A DNA stretch of 64,000 bases from Apostichopus japonicus (Eukaryota > Echinodermata > Holothuroidea > Aspidochirotida > Stichopodidae), in the NCBI RefSeq assembly GCF_037975245.1, contig NC_092566.1:2296001-2360000 (forward strand), given 5' to 3'. Under the pieces are notes generated by a model. The model had not been told where the DNA came from, searched no databases, and worked only from the letters and a program-made list of their open reading frames with translations. Shown piece by piece: positions 1 to 15,197 of this stretch (its first letter is position 1; every line of letters begins with the position of its first letter). A program made the position numbers and the translations under genes.

Positions 1-3000
1 TTGCAGCATATACCGTAGTATGTCTACGTGATTTGACCATTTAAGAATCCCACTTAGCTACACGTTAGAGAAGAGAAGGGAAATAAATGTCAACACTTTT
101 GTGCTTTGATTTTGCTGTTTTTTTTTATGTTATTCGAACGAAATCTCCGTGCAACTCAAAACTTTGAATAATATCACGATTTATTTCAAATAATACAGAC
201 AAAGTCCGAGATATTGTACAATTCCGACTTTTGTCTTTATTCTGTATGACCATATATATATATTTAATACTACTATGGGGAAAGTGCATGTAGGCGATAC
301 AATAACAAATATCAAATGAAATTAAAGAGTTCATCAACGTTCACATTGTGAAAAAGTTATAGAAGGGTCATGATTGGTTTGATCAATTATCAAAAAGTAA
401 TGAACCGCGATATAAGTTTGATTAAATTGTCAAAAATTAGCAAATTAATAACGCAAGTGGCTGCTTTAAAATCGGACAATTCTGACGTTATACGTGAAAA
501 GAACCCAACATGACCTGATACATGATACTTAACTGATGACGTCATTAAAATGATTTCAATATTCTTTTCTAGTGACTTTGTGTGTCCATTGTTCGGTCAT
601 AATCCTCTGTCTGTCTGCTATTCTCGACATGTTCTCAATATGTCAATGCACGAGCTATACATCAGGTCAACACCTGCTGTTATTATGAGCTCGAAAGTTA
701 CATTAATACAAAAATCTGTTTATAATTTCTTGTCGAAAAACATCCGTTCCTTGGATTCACAAACCTTTGCTTTCGCTTTCTGTATAGTCTCATAAAGAAG
801 TGATATCAACTTGTTGCTATATTTATCCGCTCATCGTTTTTTTTTATTTATTTTTTTATTTCTTGCACGTGATGCTAGTGAAAAAATATGTATATAAAAG
901 CTGCACGGTAGGAACATACAATAAGGCTACAATTTAAACATACCTTTATTAAAGTTTGATCAGCTTTTCGTGTAGAGTATCTAACATCTGGTAAAGTTTA
1001 TTCATTGGTTTGGAAACCGCATACTATGCATACCCGTATACATCAGGTGTATATGGAGTTAAGAAGTCGTATTGAAGGTAATGTGTCGTCACATCAAAGA
1101 TGTCTTTTTAAGAAAAGTCATGCACCTATAAAATAGAGCCTGGAACGAATATTAAACAACATGGTCCACTCTCAAGGCCCAATCTATTGAGACTGTAACC
1201 ATGTGATAATGACAATGTTACGTCAATTGGTGTATCATGAATCCCTTAGAAAGGGAACAGATACTGGACATGATCTCGGTTAAAGAAATGTTGGTGAGGG
1301 TCACACCAAAGAAAGTAACTTCCAGGACACACATTTCTATCAACTGAAAAAGAATGTGGTATGGCATATACTTCATACAGAGCAAAGGACTTTAGGTACA
1401 TATAAGGGTGTAAGAGAAATGTAAATATATAGAAGAAAATGCGTGAAACAATCTGCTTTCGATGGAATATGTAGGCCCGTACAACATATATGTATAGGCC
1501 CACACAACATATATGGTAGGGTGAACAACATTTGACAAGGTTCATCAACGACCAATCTCCACATATAATATGAATATGCATATTGAATCGATTGGAGAAA
1601 GATAGGTACAAAGTTTAAAAGTCGGTTTAGTATAGATGACACGGCCATGGCAGTATACCGGTATTTAAAATCACATGGCATATATAACATAGCTTCATTT
1701 TATATGTGCAAATACATAGTGGCTGTGATTTCGCTCACATGGTGTCGACATGAAGCTATGCTTAGCTTATACTTTGCATAATGTGAAACGGATGGAAACT
1801 GTTTTTCGCTATATGTAAGGTTTATTATCATTTCAATGTTTACTAAAGTGCACCGTTTTGGGCAAGGAAATGCCGTTTATTCAAACAATCCTGTTGTGAA
1901 ACGGAACGCAATAATGAGGTAAATTGAAGCGCATCATTTGAGGCGTGAATCATGCTGTACATCATTAAAAGGGTGTAACCAACAAAAGCCTTAAATTTGC
2001 GTGGTCCCCCTGCAGTTTGGATTCTCCCAATTTTTTGGTTTGTTTTTGGTACTCATTGGTATACTAAATATTAACTTATTCCAGTTACTCCATTCCGAGA
2101 TGAGAAAGGTAAAGGTTCCATTGCAATTGTTGTTTGAGGTGACTAAATAAAGTTTCGATTTTTCCCGTGAAAAGAAAGGAACACTGTTCCATTTTTGATA
2201 TATTTTACAAGCGATATCTTCCACATATGGGCCTTTAGCTGTCTTTTGACAAAGAGCATTATCGATATTTTTCAGACTTCTTAACAAACTAATTGAGACT
2301 GTGTCACCTTTTGTGTATATCGCTGGTGGTCTCTCGTATAATAAAATATCGATTAAGTAAAACAAAATTGATACTTAATTGAAAATCTTCAAAATTGTAG
2401 TAATAAATAAATGCATGGAAATAGCTTTTCGTTTTTCTGTCTCTTGACGTTTTAATTGAAAATCGCTCCGTTAAGTATGACAATAAATCCGAACCCCTGT
2501 TGAGAGTACAAACAAATGAAAGGGCCACATGAGGGTACAAGCAGGTTTTTCGTTCATATTATCGATTTATGGATTTATGGATCTTAGTAATCACTGGTAT
2601 GGCCATATGGCGGGGATGGTGGGGGGGGGGGTGTTCAGGAGCGGAGGTAAACATGCGCAATGCATGCGGAGTCGTTTAGTGTGTTATTTACAATACTCGA
2701 AGGTACTTTTCTAAGAAAAATCACCCAAGAAAGAACATGGGCACGAAAACCAAACAACCGAACGACTGATTCGCTCTCAAGCCCAGCCCCCTTGCCACAT
2801 CGAAATTGTGACTGTATAGAAAGGGGACAGATACTATACGCATGGTCTTAGCCGACAGGACTAAACTACATTTAATAAATATGTACTATGACTAGACAGT
2901 AATATACTTATCGGAAGGGTATGTTCTTAGTGGCGCGTTGAACATCGAATATTCACGTTGTATAAGGACTATCTGGTTTGGCGTATATATAAACGTATAT

Positions 3001-4829
3001 ACTCTTGGCTCATCGCGGGTTGTAACAGGGTTCCACCTACTCATATCACGGTAGAGAGTAACGGGATGACGGTAAGGATACGGGAGCCTGAGAGATTGGG
3101 AGGGGGACTCCGGGGATTGAAGCAGACGGACGAGATCCCCGTGAAGATTTGAATGTATAATGTTGAGAGTGACGTGTTGCTGCATGGGGGTGGGGGTGTC
3201 TGAAAAGAATGGAACAGCGGAATGGCTGCTTTCTCTTCAAATGCCACTATTGGGATGAATGGGTGGGGGTAGGGGAGGTTCGTTTTTGAATGGTTGAAGA
3301 ACTGTACCTTTTAGTTTGATTCATTGATTCGTCTTTCTAGAGTAACCAGATATGGCTATACTAATCTGCTAATCATGTCCTTCTTCAGTCTCTTGCAACC
3401 CATCGTCCCGTAAATAAGCAGTTATTAAAATCCATCACGTAGATGTGTGAATAAATGAGACCCCCACCTCTCGTATGTTCTATGGTATAGTCCTCCTCCT
3501 ACCCCTACACCCCACGCCCCCCCCCCGCCCCTCGCCAAAAATATGGCGGAGGAACAGGTTAAGTCAATATGACCTAACACCGATGGTTGTTGTCAATACC
3601 TGTATGGGGCTTAAAAATGGTATGAGAAAAAGTTGAAGTTTTAGGTCATCGAAACCTGTGAAACACTAGGTGATGGTCACAGGCCTATATGATACAATAT
3701 GCTGCCTCACTGACTTATATACAGGTAAGTATGATTATATACGGTAATTACATTTTCAGAGAGTTTGTGCATCATGCTCTGTAACCAAGGTGATTCTTTT
3801 CCCGCCCACTTGTACTGTATACGGTGAGGGCCAGCTAGCCTACATAGGCATAGTTCCTCTTACTTTATCAAGGACCGCGTTGTTAGAGAACGCCCTATAT
3901 GCGACATATATACCAATGGATAACCCGTTTACTTCATTGATACGTCTTCACAAGTTGGGCAAACTTACCTTAGCGCTCACTTTAGGGTTAGTTCAACAAT
4001 CTTTATGTGACTTTTAATCACGTATTTTGGAAGTTTACGAGCCGAGCTGATACTTGTAAAACAACGATAAATGAAAGACCAAGAAAGGAGCGTCTGTTCT
4101 AATACTTGTATAGGTAACCTGTCAAAGGCTTGCAGTTGAAATGAAACAACTTGACACAATGTTACTTGGTGACAAGTACTATACACGGTAACATGCATCA
4201 TAATTTGAGAAAAGGGATGCATACATTTGCAGGCTTCAACGGGTACATGTGTGTGTGTGTTGAATTTGCTACAATATGGGGTACCGTACTTGTAGTACGA
4301 GTACAACAGCTGATTACAAGTACTACGCCCAACGTCCTCCTCCCCCTTGGAATGAGGAGGCTATGCGTGCGAGTATACTAGCACAAGCATGAGTATGAAA
4401 TTTTGCTTTTAAATGTAATTTTCGGTTCCAGTTCATCCATTATTTGCATTTTAGCCGACATCGACAGTAAATATGCGGATTTTAGTAAATACTCCCGTAC
4501 AAGCTGACCTCATAGCTCAAAATCCTCATCCTTAGGCATTAGATCCCCCCCCCCTTCTTCGGGTAGTAGAGGTGAAGTAAAGGTTAGACCCAGCGGGGTA
4601 TATTTTGCTTTCCTTATCTCAGCTTGCGAGACTTTGACGTCAAGTGTTCCCGTTTTAATTTTGGTGATAGCAATCGTGTAAGAAGAATACTATGAACACA
4701 TTATGTGACGTGCCTGTATGATTTGGATGCAGCACGTTAACACAGCTTGCGGGAAACCTTTCAACCATAAACATCACTGATGAAGCTATAACAAGCTTAG
4801 TTTTATTGCTCATACAAATTCATCTCCGA
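1..4829. other. Intergenic, no gene recognised
   Basis: AT-rich DNA with G or C runs (for example 2621-2631, about 3514 and 4546). The open frames here are short, show no motif or splice-site support, and several overlap on both strands. Nothing else is visible. Confidence 0.6.
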
Positions 4830-5379
<550 letters not shown>

Positions 5380-8300
5380 TTTGCTGAAGGTGTTGGGGAT
5401 GGAGAACTGTTAATTCGTTTGGGGGGGACTCTAACTTTTCATGATTTGTGCATACTGTTGGTCAAGTTATATGGTCAGTACAATGTGTCGGTGTTATAGG
5501 TTAGTCACACAATTAAAATAAGAGCTGGACGCAAAACCAAAATACACTGTTGCACTGTTAACCCCAGTCAACCCCAGTTACGTCGGGGTTGCGATATTGG
5601 CGACGTCTTGCTTATTGCAGTTCACGATTCCAAGGCTAATCAGAACTGAGCTAAAAGATCGAGGAATGATTTTAATTGCCAAGCACGATAGATGATTACT
5701 CACTCTGTGTGATTCAATCTCCATCAGTCAAAGAAGCGAGGAGATCACTAATTTTTATTTAAACGGAAATTTCGAGTTTGTAAAGCCTCATTACAAGGAT
5801 TAATTGGTTTGATAACTCCAATTACTATGTAAGGAGGAAAACTAATTAATAATGACAGCCTGACTGAAGAAGAAAAGATTATCTCTGAAATTGAAAATAT
5901 CCTGAATGTATACGTCGCAACATTTTACATTGAAGATGGAAACAAAACTCTGGGATGAATAAATTCTCAGACATTGAAGGGAATGAGGAGGGGGCTGGGG
6001 CAATTGTTGGATGAAAAATGTCTCGGTGGGAAAGGGCCTTTCAGAGGGACGTATAACCAGATAGCATATGCTTTCATTGTATAATTGTTTCTAACCGATA
6101 TGGGGGGGGGGGAGCAGCTAAAGAGTCGGGTTGTAATGTGATTACGCCATGAAAATAACCATAAAATCCGTTAAAGCTGGTTCTGGAGTATGGTCTCCAG
6201 CTGGTGATAATTTTATCAAAGAAAAAACAACAAAGTAAAACAAAGCAAAAGTGAGTGTAACTCAACCAAATTGATCAGACTAAGATAATGTTAAGATAAT
6301 TTATCACCAAACTGAAGAGTAGCTAATGATTCCATTCGGTGAGGCTTAAGTTTTCCCCCACTTTTCTTATCAGTGCTAAAGGTATGCAATAAAAAAATAT
6401 TATAATAAAAAAAAACCTTTTCAAATTTTCTTCACTTTCCATTTGAAATGAAAAGTAATTAGCCAAGCTACGGTCAAATGTCCTTCACTGTGATGGGATT
6501 TTAGTATTAAAAAAGGTAACTAAATATCATCTCAAAGATCTGTTGTAAAGTATGATTTTAATCCGCTCGTTGGTATATAAACATAGGGTTTTACTGCACC
6601 ATATGTATGCCAGGTCGTGTGAGATAATAAGGTTGATCATGGGTGGGAACGATGTACGTGAATTATTCTGCGCATGCTCGTGCAAGGAGCTGCTATCTTA
6701 GGCCACCTTGCAGGGACATGAGAAAGGACTTGGTATAGCTTCTGATGTGAAATAACCGCTGCTTCTGTTGAGAAGTTTATAGCACACCCCCTGTTGAGAA
6801 TGTTACTTCTGAACAGGCGGTAAGATTGATTTCAGTCAGAATTTAATAGAAATCATCTGGAAGTGTTACAAGTAGAAGTCAAAATGATAAAATAAAAGTA
6901 AAAAAATACCCAAAAGAAGCATCAAATATGGTTAACCGATGAAATTTAATAAAGTGTTCCTCATGTTACCACAATACATCAATACATGTGGTTATAAGTC
7001 TGCAGAAAATCAAATAAAACATCTTTGTCCTTAATTATAGATAGGCTATTTGTGAAACAGAAACAAATTATTTTCAGCCGTTTCATTATACATCAAACCG
7101 AAGGGAGAGGCGGGTCGGGTGAGCCGGGGGGGGGGGCGAGAAGGGATTTCTTAGTTTCTGTTCAAACACTTAACCACAGATCATATCTCTGAGATGATGA
7201 GGATTATATACAGATATTCTGAATTATGATAATGAACTTAATTCACCCATTCATTTTAAGTTAATTTTAAAATCTAAGAAATTAAAAAAAATAAGAAGTA
7301 AGTGAAATTGGCATGAAAGAAAGAATCCAAAGAAGTGACAATTAATATTAATCTTCAGACTTACAATACATGAGGGATGAGCTTACATAATTATGCAATG
7401 ATATATTGCATATAGTTATGTATATTTTGTGAGTTAAAGGATTATCGTATACGCCAAATGGTGTTCGCATTAAAAACAACCGATTCCGAGTTTAACTATA
7501 TAAATAATAATAATAATGTTTTATTCAAACGAATACACGCATTGATTATTTTCTATTAGTGGATTCACTATGATGCCCTGTCATGCATGTGCTTCGAATA
7601 TACAGTTTATACACCACGATATTACGAGAACTATATGAGACAGTACCCTTTGAGATATGAAAACGTATACACGATGTACTATAGTGCTCATAGATGCACT
7701 GTGGTTGCCAAGGCTCGGTTAATGCCAATGCCAACAGAAATATCTAAATAAAGTATATATAAAACCGAGATACATGAATGAGGGCTACTAAACTTGAAAC
7801 GAACATTAAAAAATAGATACTGAAGACATTTTCAAAGCTGCATGTTTAATAATAAACAAAGTTTCAAGTTACCGAGGTAACTCATAGAGTTACACTTGAA
7901 CAAATACCGCATGGTCAGTGCGGTAAGTTGTGTGACCACGTTTTCTAGTTTAATCATTCCAGATAATTTTATAAGCCACATGCAAAAGACCGCCACCACT
8001 CTCGAAGTAGGCTATACATCCGTTTAGTGCCAAACCGTAGCTCCTTGGTTAGGCCATGGAGCTGCTGCTAGTACAAACTCCATGGTTACATAAGTTACAT
8101 CTTGTATATATGCGCAATGCCAGTGTACACATTATTTGTCAACAGCAGCTTATATGGTTACATGTACAATATATCGCTTTCCAATCATTGGACATATCTT
8201 TTTGAATATGGGTGAACCTTTTGGCGTTCCATAACATTTTACCTGTACGTGATTACAAATGAAGTTCATTGTATATGTCTAGTGTGGTTTTGAGGTCTTA

Positions 8301-10634
8301 CCCAATATTTGTTCAAATTATAGACTTCAAACATCCGTTTCTATTGATCCCACGCAAATTAATCTAATAATCCTATACATCACAACCTTTTAAGTTAGCC
8401 TCTGGCGAAATTTGTCACTATCCGAAAAGAGGTTTTGAATTAATTTTACAATTCCATTCTTATAATGATACCGTAAAAACAAAATAGTGCAAACAGGTCA
8501 TCAGTCGGTGTGAATCGAAAAAAAAACTGTTAGTCGAATTCGTCTGTCAGACACTAAATGATAATTCCATAATTCCATTTTTTTTTTTTGGAAGAAATTA
8601 TGACGTGCCTACAGGCAGTTAAACGAGAACTACATTGGATGAAAAACAACAGAACAATATCTGAACGTGTGTTAACACTAGGCCCCACGTTTCGGTCATT
8701 GAACTGCCACAGGTGTCAATGCCCTCAGCTGTTTAGCCTAACATTCATGTTTGTCACTCTCTTTTTTATAATCTTTCACCACCAAAATCCCAGCTTGATC
8801 CGTCGTCTCCCCCCCCCCCCCCCCCTCTTTACCGACTTAAAATACTTTTGTTCACCACCTCTTATACATATGAACGAACTCAAACGCCAGATTTTGTATG
8901 GGGTACTTTTTTACCCGATCAACAATTGGTGTCCTGGGATTAAGTCTCGAAAGTTCTTTACGACACCTTTATATTCATCTTGTTGACAGAATTGACACCC
9001 AAGAAACGGAAAACATTTCTGTTTTTCACGATATACAAAATCTTCAATTCTGAGGAGAAAATTGTTTGGGTGTGATATTCTTCGCATAGGGCATACACGG
9101 AGTCCAGAGGTTATTGCAAAGTGGTTAATTTTTAAGTGAGTTGGTAACGACAATAAACTCGTAGTTTGTACATTTTAATCCCTTATGGCGGACTAAATAT
9201 TTTTAGAGGTTTGTTTTTCCTGTTATGCACACGCAACCATTCGTCTTGATCTATGTGTGAGGCAAATGCCAAGCAAGTTGAAACATTCCAGGCAAGTTCA
9301 TTCTATAATCTCACCTACAAAACTCAACTCTTGCAAGAAACAAATGCTTTAGATGAAAGGGGTTAACGACCCACAATCTGAGGTGGGATCCTTCAGAGCA
9401 CCTCACCCCTCACCCCTCACCACCATCACTATCACCACCATGTCGATATTACCACTATGAGGAAGATGCAGCAACCACTGACTACAATATTAACCAACAT
9501 TGTAAACTCCAAAGCGTCCCTTTTTCAACATAACACAAAGTACTTATTAGCACAACCTTGCATTTAGAGTTACTTATGTAGAGTTAATTTATAGTCTAAT
9601 TATGCCTTAGAAATGCTCCATTTGATGTAAAAACGTTTATCTTTCCTGGGGCAGTAACCTCCAGACAATGGAGCCACAACCAGCCAACCGTCCCCCTGAC
9701 GACCCATGATGCCACACCCCGTCCTTTAAAAATCCTACATTCGCCTCTGGCCGTTCCATAAAGATTCACCCCTACCTAAATCAGTCGGGTGGTAATCCCC
9801 CTCCCCCCCCCCACGCCTTTGGTACACTGGACAGGGAGAGTGCAGGCGTATGTTACTGTTCGCTCGTCATAGCTGTTCTCGTACATACACACTCGAGTTA
9901 TGCTTCATATAGATCGGAATTGGAAGGAAATATCTTGAGTAGACTTTGCCACACCTTTACTCGATAACGCGCGTCATGTCGCAGGGAATTCCCCGGTCAT
10001 GTGATAGCAAAGGTCGATGGCCATCCCTTCGCCAGGTTCATCATCTTTCGCACCCGTCTAGTTCTTGAAAACCCGTAATCTTTCTAATGGCGATTTTCAC
10101 GTACAGCAACAGGTGCATCTCTCAACGAGTCGACAGATCATTTTAGAAGGTGACATTTTCCACCCGAGGCAGTCCGTTGAGCTGATGTTGGTAAATCTCG
10201 CCAAGTCTTTAATTATTTTGGTGTCTGCTTTTCTCATCTCCATTCGAGTTATTTCGGTAGACACTCTGGGAGTTCTTAATCCTCTTAGCAAATGAGAGAT
10301 GCCATTGCACGGTTGTCATATATGAGTATTGACAAAACCATTTCACACACTAAAGTGCTATATGTTCATGAATCTTGTTTAGCTGTCTGCTTCTGATTAT
10401 GACATTATAATGTTACGAGGCACGGGCATGCAGGATGTTGCAATTTAAACTATAACGATCCCTAGATGTTATCCAGATCTCCCAACCAACCAACCTCAGA
10501 AAACACTTATTGATGAAGAAAAGACTACCGATTTGTTGGAAAAGGTGATCCGATAAAAAATGCTCTTTTTATCAACGGGAAGGTTTTGAAAATGATCTGC
10601 ACCTATAGTGTCTCATTTACTTTGTATGGATAAG
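5380..10634. other. Intergenic, no gene recognised
   Basis: AT-rich, with G runs near 6101 and 7126, a 17-C run at 8809-8825 and another C run near 9800. The frame 8588-8986 is broken by the C-run proline stretch and has no recognisable domain. The frames at 10065-10295 (+) and 10097-10291 (-) overlap and are not recognised. Confidence 0.55.
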
Positions 10635-10890
10635 CTTAAAGGTAGTCAGTATATGCCCCCAAAAATAGCATGTTATAATTGCTAGACGTTTTCAAAAAGT
10701 ACTTTTCTGGAGGTCTTTACTCTCCAAATTGTTCTCAGACATTAATTTTAAGGAACACACAAGATGACTGAATGTCCCAGTGAGGAAAATTTCTCCGAAG
10801 GTTGTAATAAAAACAGTTTAAGAATTTTGACCAAAGGTGACCATATTGGAATATCTAGCATATTTGGGGCCAATACAGCATACCTTTAAG
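10635..10890. mobile_element. MITE-like element with CTTAAAGGTA terminal inverted repeats
   Basis: The element is about 256 bp. Its left end (10635-10663) and right end (10863-10890) are imperfect inverted repeats of about 28 bp. Both start with CTTAAAGGTA from the outside and share a CCCC-AAA block at the inner edge, and a weaker match continues inwards. There is no coding capacity. The target duplication is not clear. A related partial copy lies 245 bp downstream. Confidence 0.6.
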
Positions 10891-11134
10891 TATACATTTG
10901 TACTTTCCACATACGGATACTCAATGCATTAAAATCACGTGAACAATGCTGCACAGCAACATGCGTTTGTCGAAGTAAACATATACTGTATATGACGTCA
11001 TCAGGATCACCGTAAGTAATGGTCAACTAAGCCGAATCGCTATTTTGAATAATAAAGAACGTCACAGATGCACTCAGACCTGTAAATAGTATGTCAATAA
11101 CTAGTGGCATATACTCTATACATAAATGTTTGTG

Positions 11135-11262
11135 CTTAAAGGTAATAAGTACATTGGCCGCAAGTTGTAGCATGCTAAAATCTCCGTCAAAGTATTCAGA
11201 AGGACTTTCCACGAGGTTCTGACTTTTCAAATTATTCCAAATTATTTGTGAGTTCAAAATTA
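11135..11262. mobile_element. Partial second copy of the CTTAAAGGTA MITE-like element
   Basis: It begins with CTTAAAGGTA, then has the same order of short blocks as the left half of the element at 10635 (GCATG, then TCAAA, then an AAATTATT region). The matching stops after about 125 bp and no right terminal repeat is visible. It is likely a truncated or heavily diverged copy. Confidence 0.45.
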
Positions 11263-14146
11263 GACGATTACGTGTGTCGGTCGGAGAGAATCATTTGTGG
11301 ATTGCCCAAAAAAATGTGTCTTATACTTGAAGCATGGGTGACCATTATTATGTGACTTTCTAGCAAATTCTGTCTCTCTCTCTTCTTGTTCGGAGGGTGG
11401 GGGTGGGGGGTTGTTGGGGTGTCACGATCATATATTGTATATGCAGTTTTCCAGTACACGTTGTAGATAGCTCAAACTCTGACCAAGGTTACATGTGAAG
11501 TATCTATTCCCTTGGGAAGTGTTACTTGGCACCGTGACGTAACTACGCCATGATCACGTGGTTACAGTCTCCGTGGGTTTGAGAGGTGTCTGAAGTATAC
11601 GTTTTGGTTTCGCGCCCATGATCACTAGTTTTTGGTGGCTTTTCTTTAAGAGTATATACATGACGATATTAAATCAAGCGATTGCGCATGATCTGATGTC
11701 TTGTTATACAAGGTCATCTAGAATTAAACTTCATTCAATAAACCACACATCATGTTATAAACAATCACTTCTTCCCGCCTCTTTCGAAACTTCTCTTCAG
11801 ATTGTTGGTGGGCACAAATGCCACCGGCTCTATTGATATTGACGCATCCACTGAGATGATTCAACATATTCCCACTACGATCAAACGCTCCTCCTCCTCC
11901 TCACAAGGAAAGTTTTGTGTGACCAGGCTATTTTGTAGAATAAACGAAACTCCATCATGTCCTTCAAGATGTTTCTTTTATGATAATATCTAATTTTGAC
12001 ACGTGCCTTTTTGTCACTGAGTTTATTTAAAACTGTAAACCGACCTTTTCATTTCGGTCACGAACTAAATTTGTTCATATTTCCGGCGGCTTTTGATTTG
12101 GTCTACAGTCGTCGTGGATTTGGTCCCCCACTGGTTTGCAACGGTGTGTTATGAGTGCGTGGTATTATTCCTTCCTCCTGATGACAACAAATACATGTTT
12201 GATGCAACCTTGGAATTTCTAACAGTGGGATACTCCGCTCATTTGATTGGTTGTGGCCTCAATTCAACTCTACCATTAGAATGTCACAGTCAATTCGACT
12301 TGCTAAAAATAAAATTCCCAGGATTGGTAACCTTAAAACATATTTCTTATTTGTTGCGTTTGTTTCCAGAACTGTTATCAAAATCAAGGAGTATTGTTCA
12401 TACTATGATAGCAAATGAACAAAAGTAAAGCATTGTAATAATATGTTTGTTTTCATGACATAATATATATCAATACATAAATATATGAATATATTAAAAT
12501 ATATTTAATGATTTTACTATAATTAAATCCTAAGCATAATATCACTCCATATCTAAGTCTTAAATTTCATGCAAACCGCAAAGTCTACTTTCCCACAAAT
12601 ATTTGACTTTTTCCCCATCGATTTTTTTAAATTGAAACTTGACTACGTAATACACTTAAAAACTGTTTGCTCTGGGATTTTAGTATCGCACATACCTCAG
12701 AACATACTTAAAGACAATGCAAATAGTTAAATGTAAATATAAACGTTATACATATAACGTTATATATAATTAATATAAACATTGGGAACTAAACATGATT
12801 TAAATAATGACGGGAGTTGATCCAGGTGTAAACTAATTCATAATAGTTTCAATAAGACTGCATTCATTTTGCCTTCACCCCTCACCCCCTCATCTCTCAT
12901 CTCTCATCCTCTCACCCCTCACCCTCACCTCATATCCTCCTTCTTTTTTTCTTCTCCAAAAATCGCAATTTCCGTCTCTTGGTTACTTTTGTTCAACCAA
13001 GCTGGCATCGAGCTGCCAGTTGTAATTCTCTGATTCAACACAAGCTATATATGAAAGTATGACTGCAGCACTCCCATCTCGCACTCCCACCCACTCACCC
13101 CTCCCCTCCACCCCTCCACTCCATGATTCCAATCTATCAATATTCTAAACATTCCCTCTCACCAGTAGTAGACTCCTTTTACTGCTCAAGATGTTCTTTC
13201 CATACCAAGCGAGAGCCAGCTATGGGAGTGGGCACAACATAAGGTGATCAGATGTGATCTGTACCTTTCTCGCTCGCCCATGGTGAGTTTCGTCACGTAC
13301 GTACACGTCTGACTATAACGAACATGTTCTCTATAGCGGATATTCGCGATATAAATAACTAAACCACCACCCTCGTAATGCAAAGGTTCGTTGAATATTC
13401 TACCATGGCGTATAAAACATCGGACACGCATATTAATACCTTGTCGGGTAGTTAAAGAATTGCAATGAATTTATACAAAAATTCGTCTCCTAATATTCAC
13501 ACACCTGTGAAACCTGTTCAATTCACATGGCGTGGAACATGAACTTCATGTCAAATAACATCTCTTTGCGTCATAAATTCTTCGAATCAGCCAGAATTAA
13601 TATCTACAAATTAGAAGTTAGAAATGGTGTTTATTAATCTACAAGAGGGGGGGGGGGTTGATGTTTTTCTCTGTGAGCCATCTGTAAAACAACGTTGGTC
13701 AGGTACAACGGTATAACCATGTGGAGAGGAACCGCAGGAGGCAAACACTGTGTGCTTCAGAACCCAAAGTAGCAGAAGTTATACAGAACTAAACTATTGA
13801 GTTATGACATAATATGTACCATTGGGCTGGCTAAGGGCCAGAGCATATACGTTACCGTATATAATAACAATAACCATAATAATACGGTTGACCAATCAAA
13901 TGAAACAATAAAACATTTCACTAATTTGTGGGACACACAATTTTCCATACTTGAACAAACTGAAAGAGAATGGTATTAAAGTAGAGGCCAAATGGATCTT
14001 CACAAGTAACACAAGGCAAAGAACAGTATAAACTGGTTACCAATTGCACGGTATGAAAATTACTGCTTCTTCTTGCTTCCCCCTACCCCTACGCCCAGCA
14101 CCTGCGCCCTACCCCTTCCCAAACTAAATGTCGTTACAGAGATCGC
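11263..14146. other. Intergenic, no gene recognised
   Basis: The 111-codon frame 12093-12428 has a hydrophobic start but no domain I know and no neighbouring exon. It sits next to a very AT-rich stretch (12430-12800). The pyrimidine tracts here are listed separately. Confidence 0.5.
12872..13125. repeat. Pyrimidine-rich CTCACCC/CTCATC tracts
   Basis: Two low-complexity tracts of CACCCCTCA and CATCTCT type lie at 12872-12957 and about 13075-13125, with ordinary sequence between them. No gene sign. Confidence 0.7.
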
Positions 14147-14490
14147 TGTCAACTATCTCAGTTGGTTGAGCACAGGCTGAGACTTCTGATCTTGAGGTTA
14201 AAGTTAAAGTTGAAGGTTTACAGTCTTGTTCAATGCCAAGGCCCTCTCACATGACTTTACAACACTAACCCCTGGTCATTAGTAACTTGAACAAAATGTG
14301 AACAATCAAGACAATTCCTCCTTGGACACTACAGTGCGCCTCATTTACGGTGTCCCCTGGGGGACTTCCAATAGGGTGCAGTCACAGACCGGAGCACCGA
14401 ACTATATTTACAAGTTACCTCGCAAGTCCTAATTTATACAACTGGGTGAAGAGAGCAATGGGGATTGAGTGCCTTGCCCATGTAGGGTGG
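14147..14490 (+). repeat. Candidate SINE-like composite repeat
   Basis: The segment at 14150-14200 looks like the front of a tRNA: TATCTCAGTTGG resembles a pol III A box with one mismatch, and a tRNA-arm-like CTGAGACTTCTGATC follows. The expected B box is degenerate. Downstream, 14440-14483 has a GGGTGAAGAGAGCAATGGGG block and then GTGCCTTGCCCA, which recalls motifs seen in invertebrate dispersed repeats (from memory, unverified). Confidence 0.35.
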
Positions 14491-14494
14491 GTGG

Positions 14495-15113
14495 GGGGGG
14501 GGGTCCTCCCTACACAAAAATTTGGACGAAATGGTGCATTCTGAGGTATATTTAGGCTATAAATTAGGTCCATAATTAAATGTATAGACACACGGTTATG
14601 CTTATAACTGTTTTGAACTTTTTTTTTTCTTTTGGGTTGCCACAACCCTGACCCGCAACCCCGTCCATGCACCATGGATTCGCGTCTTAATTTGTGGAAG
14701 TCTGCGTTAGAATGACGCAACGTTTTGTTCAATCTTCATTTATGGGATTGGACCTTACACCAAGGAGGTGACATTTATATAGCGCTCTTTACTATAGCTG
14801 CAAAGTTGTGTGCATGTATTGGTATACGTCCGGAAGCTTTTGAGTTCATTTTGGTGTTAATGAATTGAGTTCCAAGTTGGAATATATTTCCGTATTTTTG
14901 AATCACTTGATTAACCCATTTTACCAATAACTTAAAGGTCAAGGCTCTCTGTCAGACAAAAAGAGGACATACACTCGATTAAGTTAATTCACATGGCTAC
15001 CAGAACTATAATATGATACCAGTTCAATGATACAGACAGGAACAACATCAGCCAATAAACAGGACCATCTGAACAGCTAACAGGCCAGCTAAAGAGGATT
15101 CGAATATTCAAGG

Positions 15114-15197
<84 letters not shown>

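Noticed and set aside
1246-1690. Two overlapping minus-strand frames of 121 and 105 codons
   Set aside because: They overlap in different frames, are rich in Tyr, Ile and Cys as expected from AT-rich noncoding DNA, and show no domain.
12093-12428. 111-codon plus-strand frame
   Set aside because: No recognisable domain, no partner exon with matching splice phase, and next to very AT-rich DNA. A real small gene cannot be excluded but is not supported.
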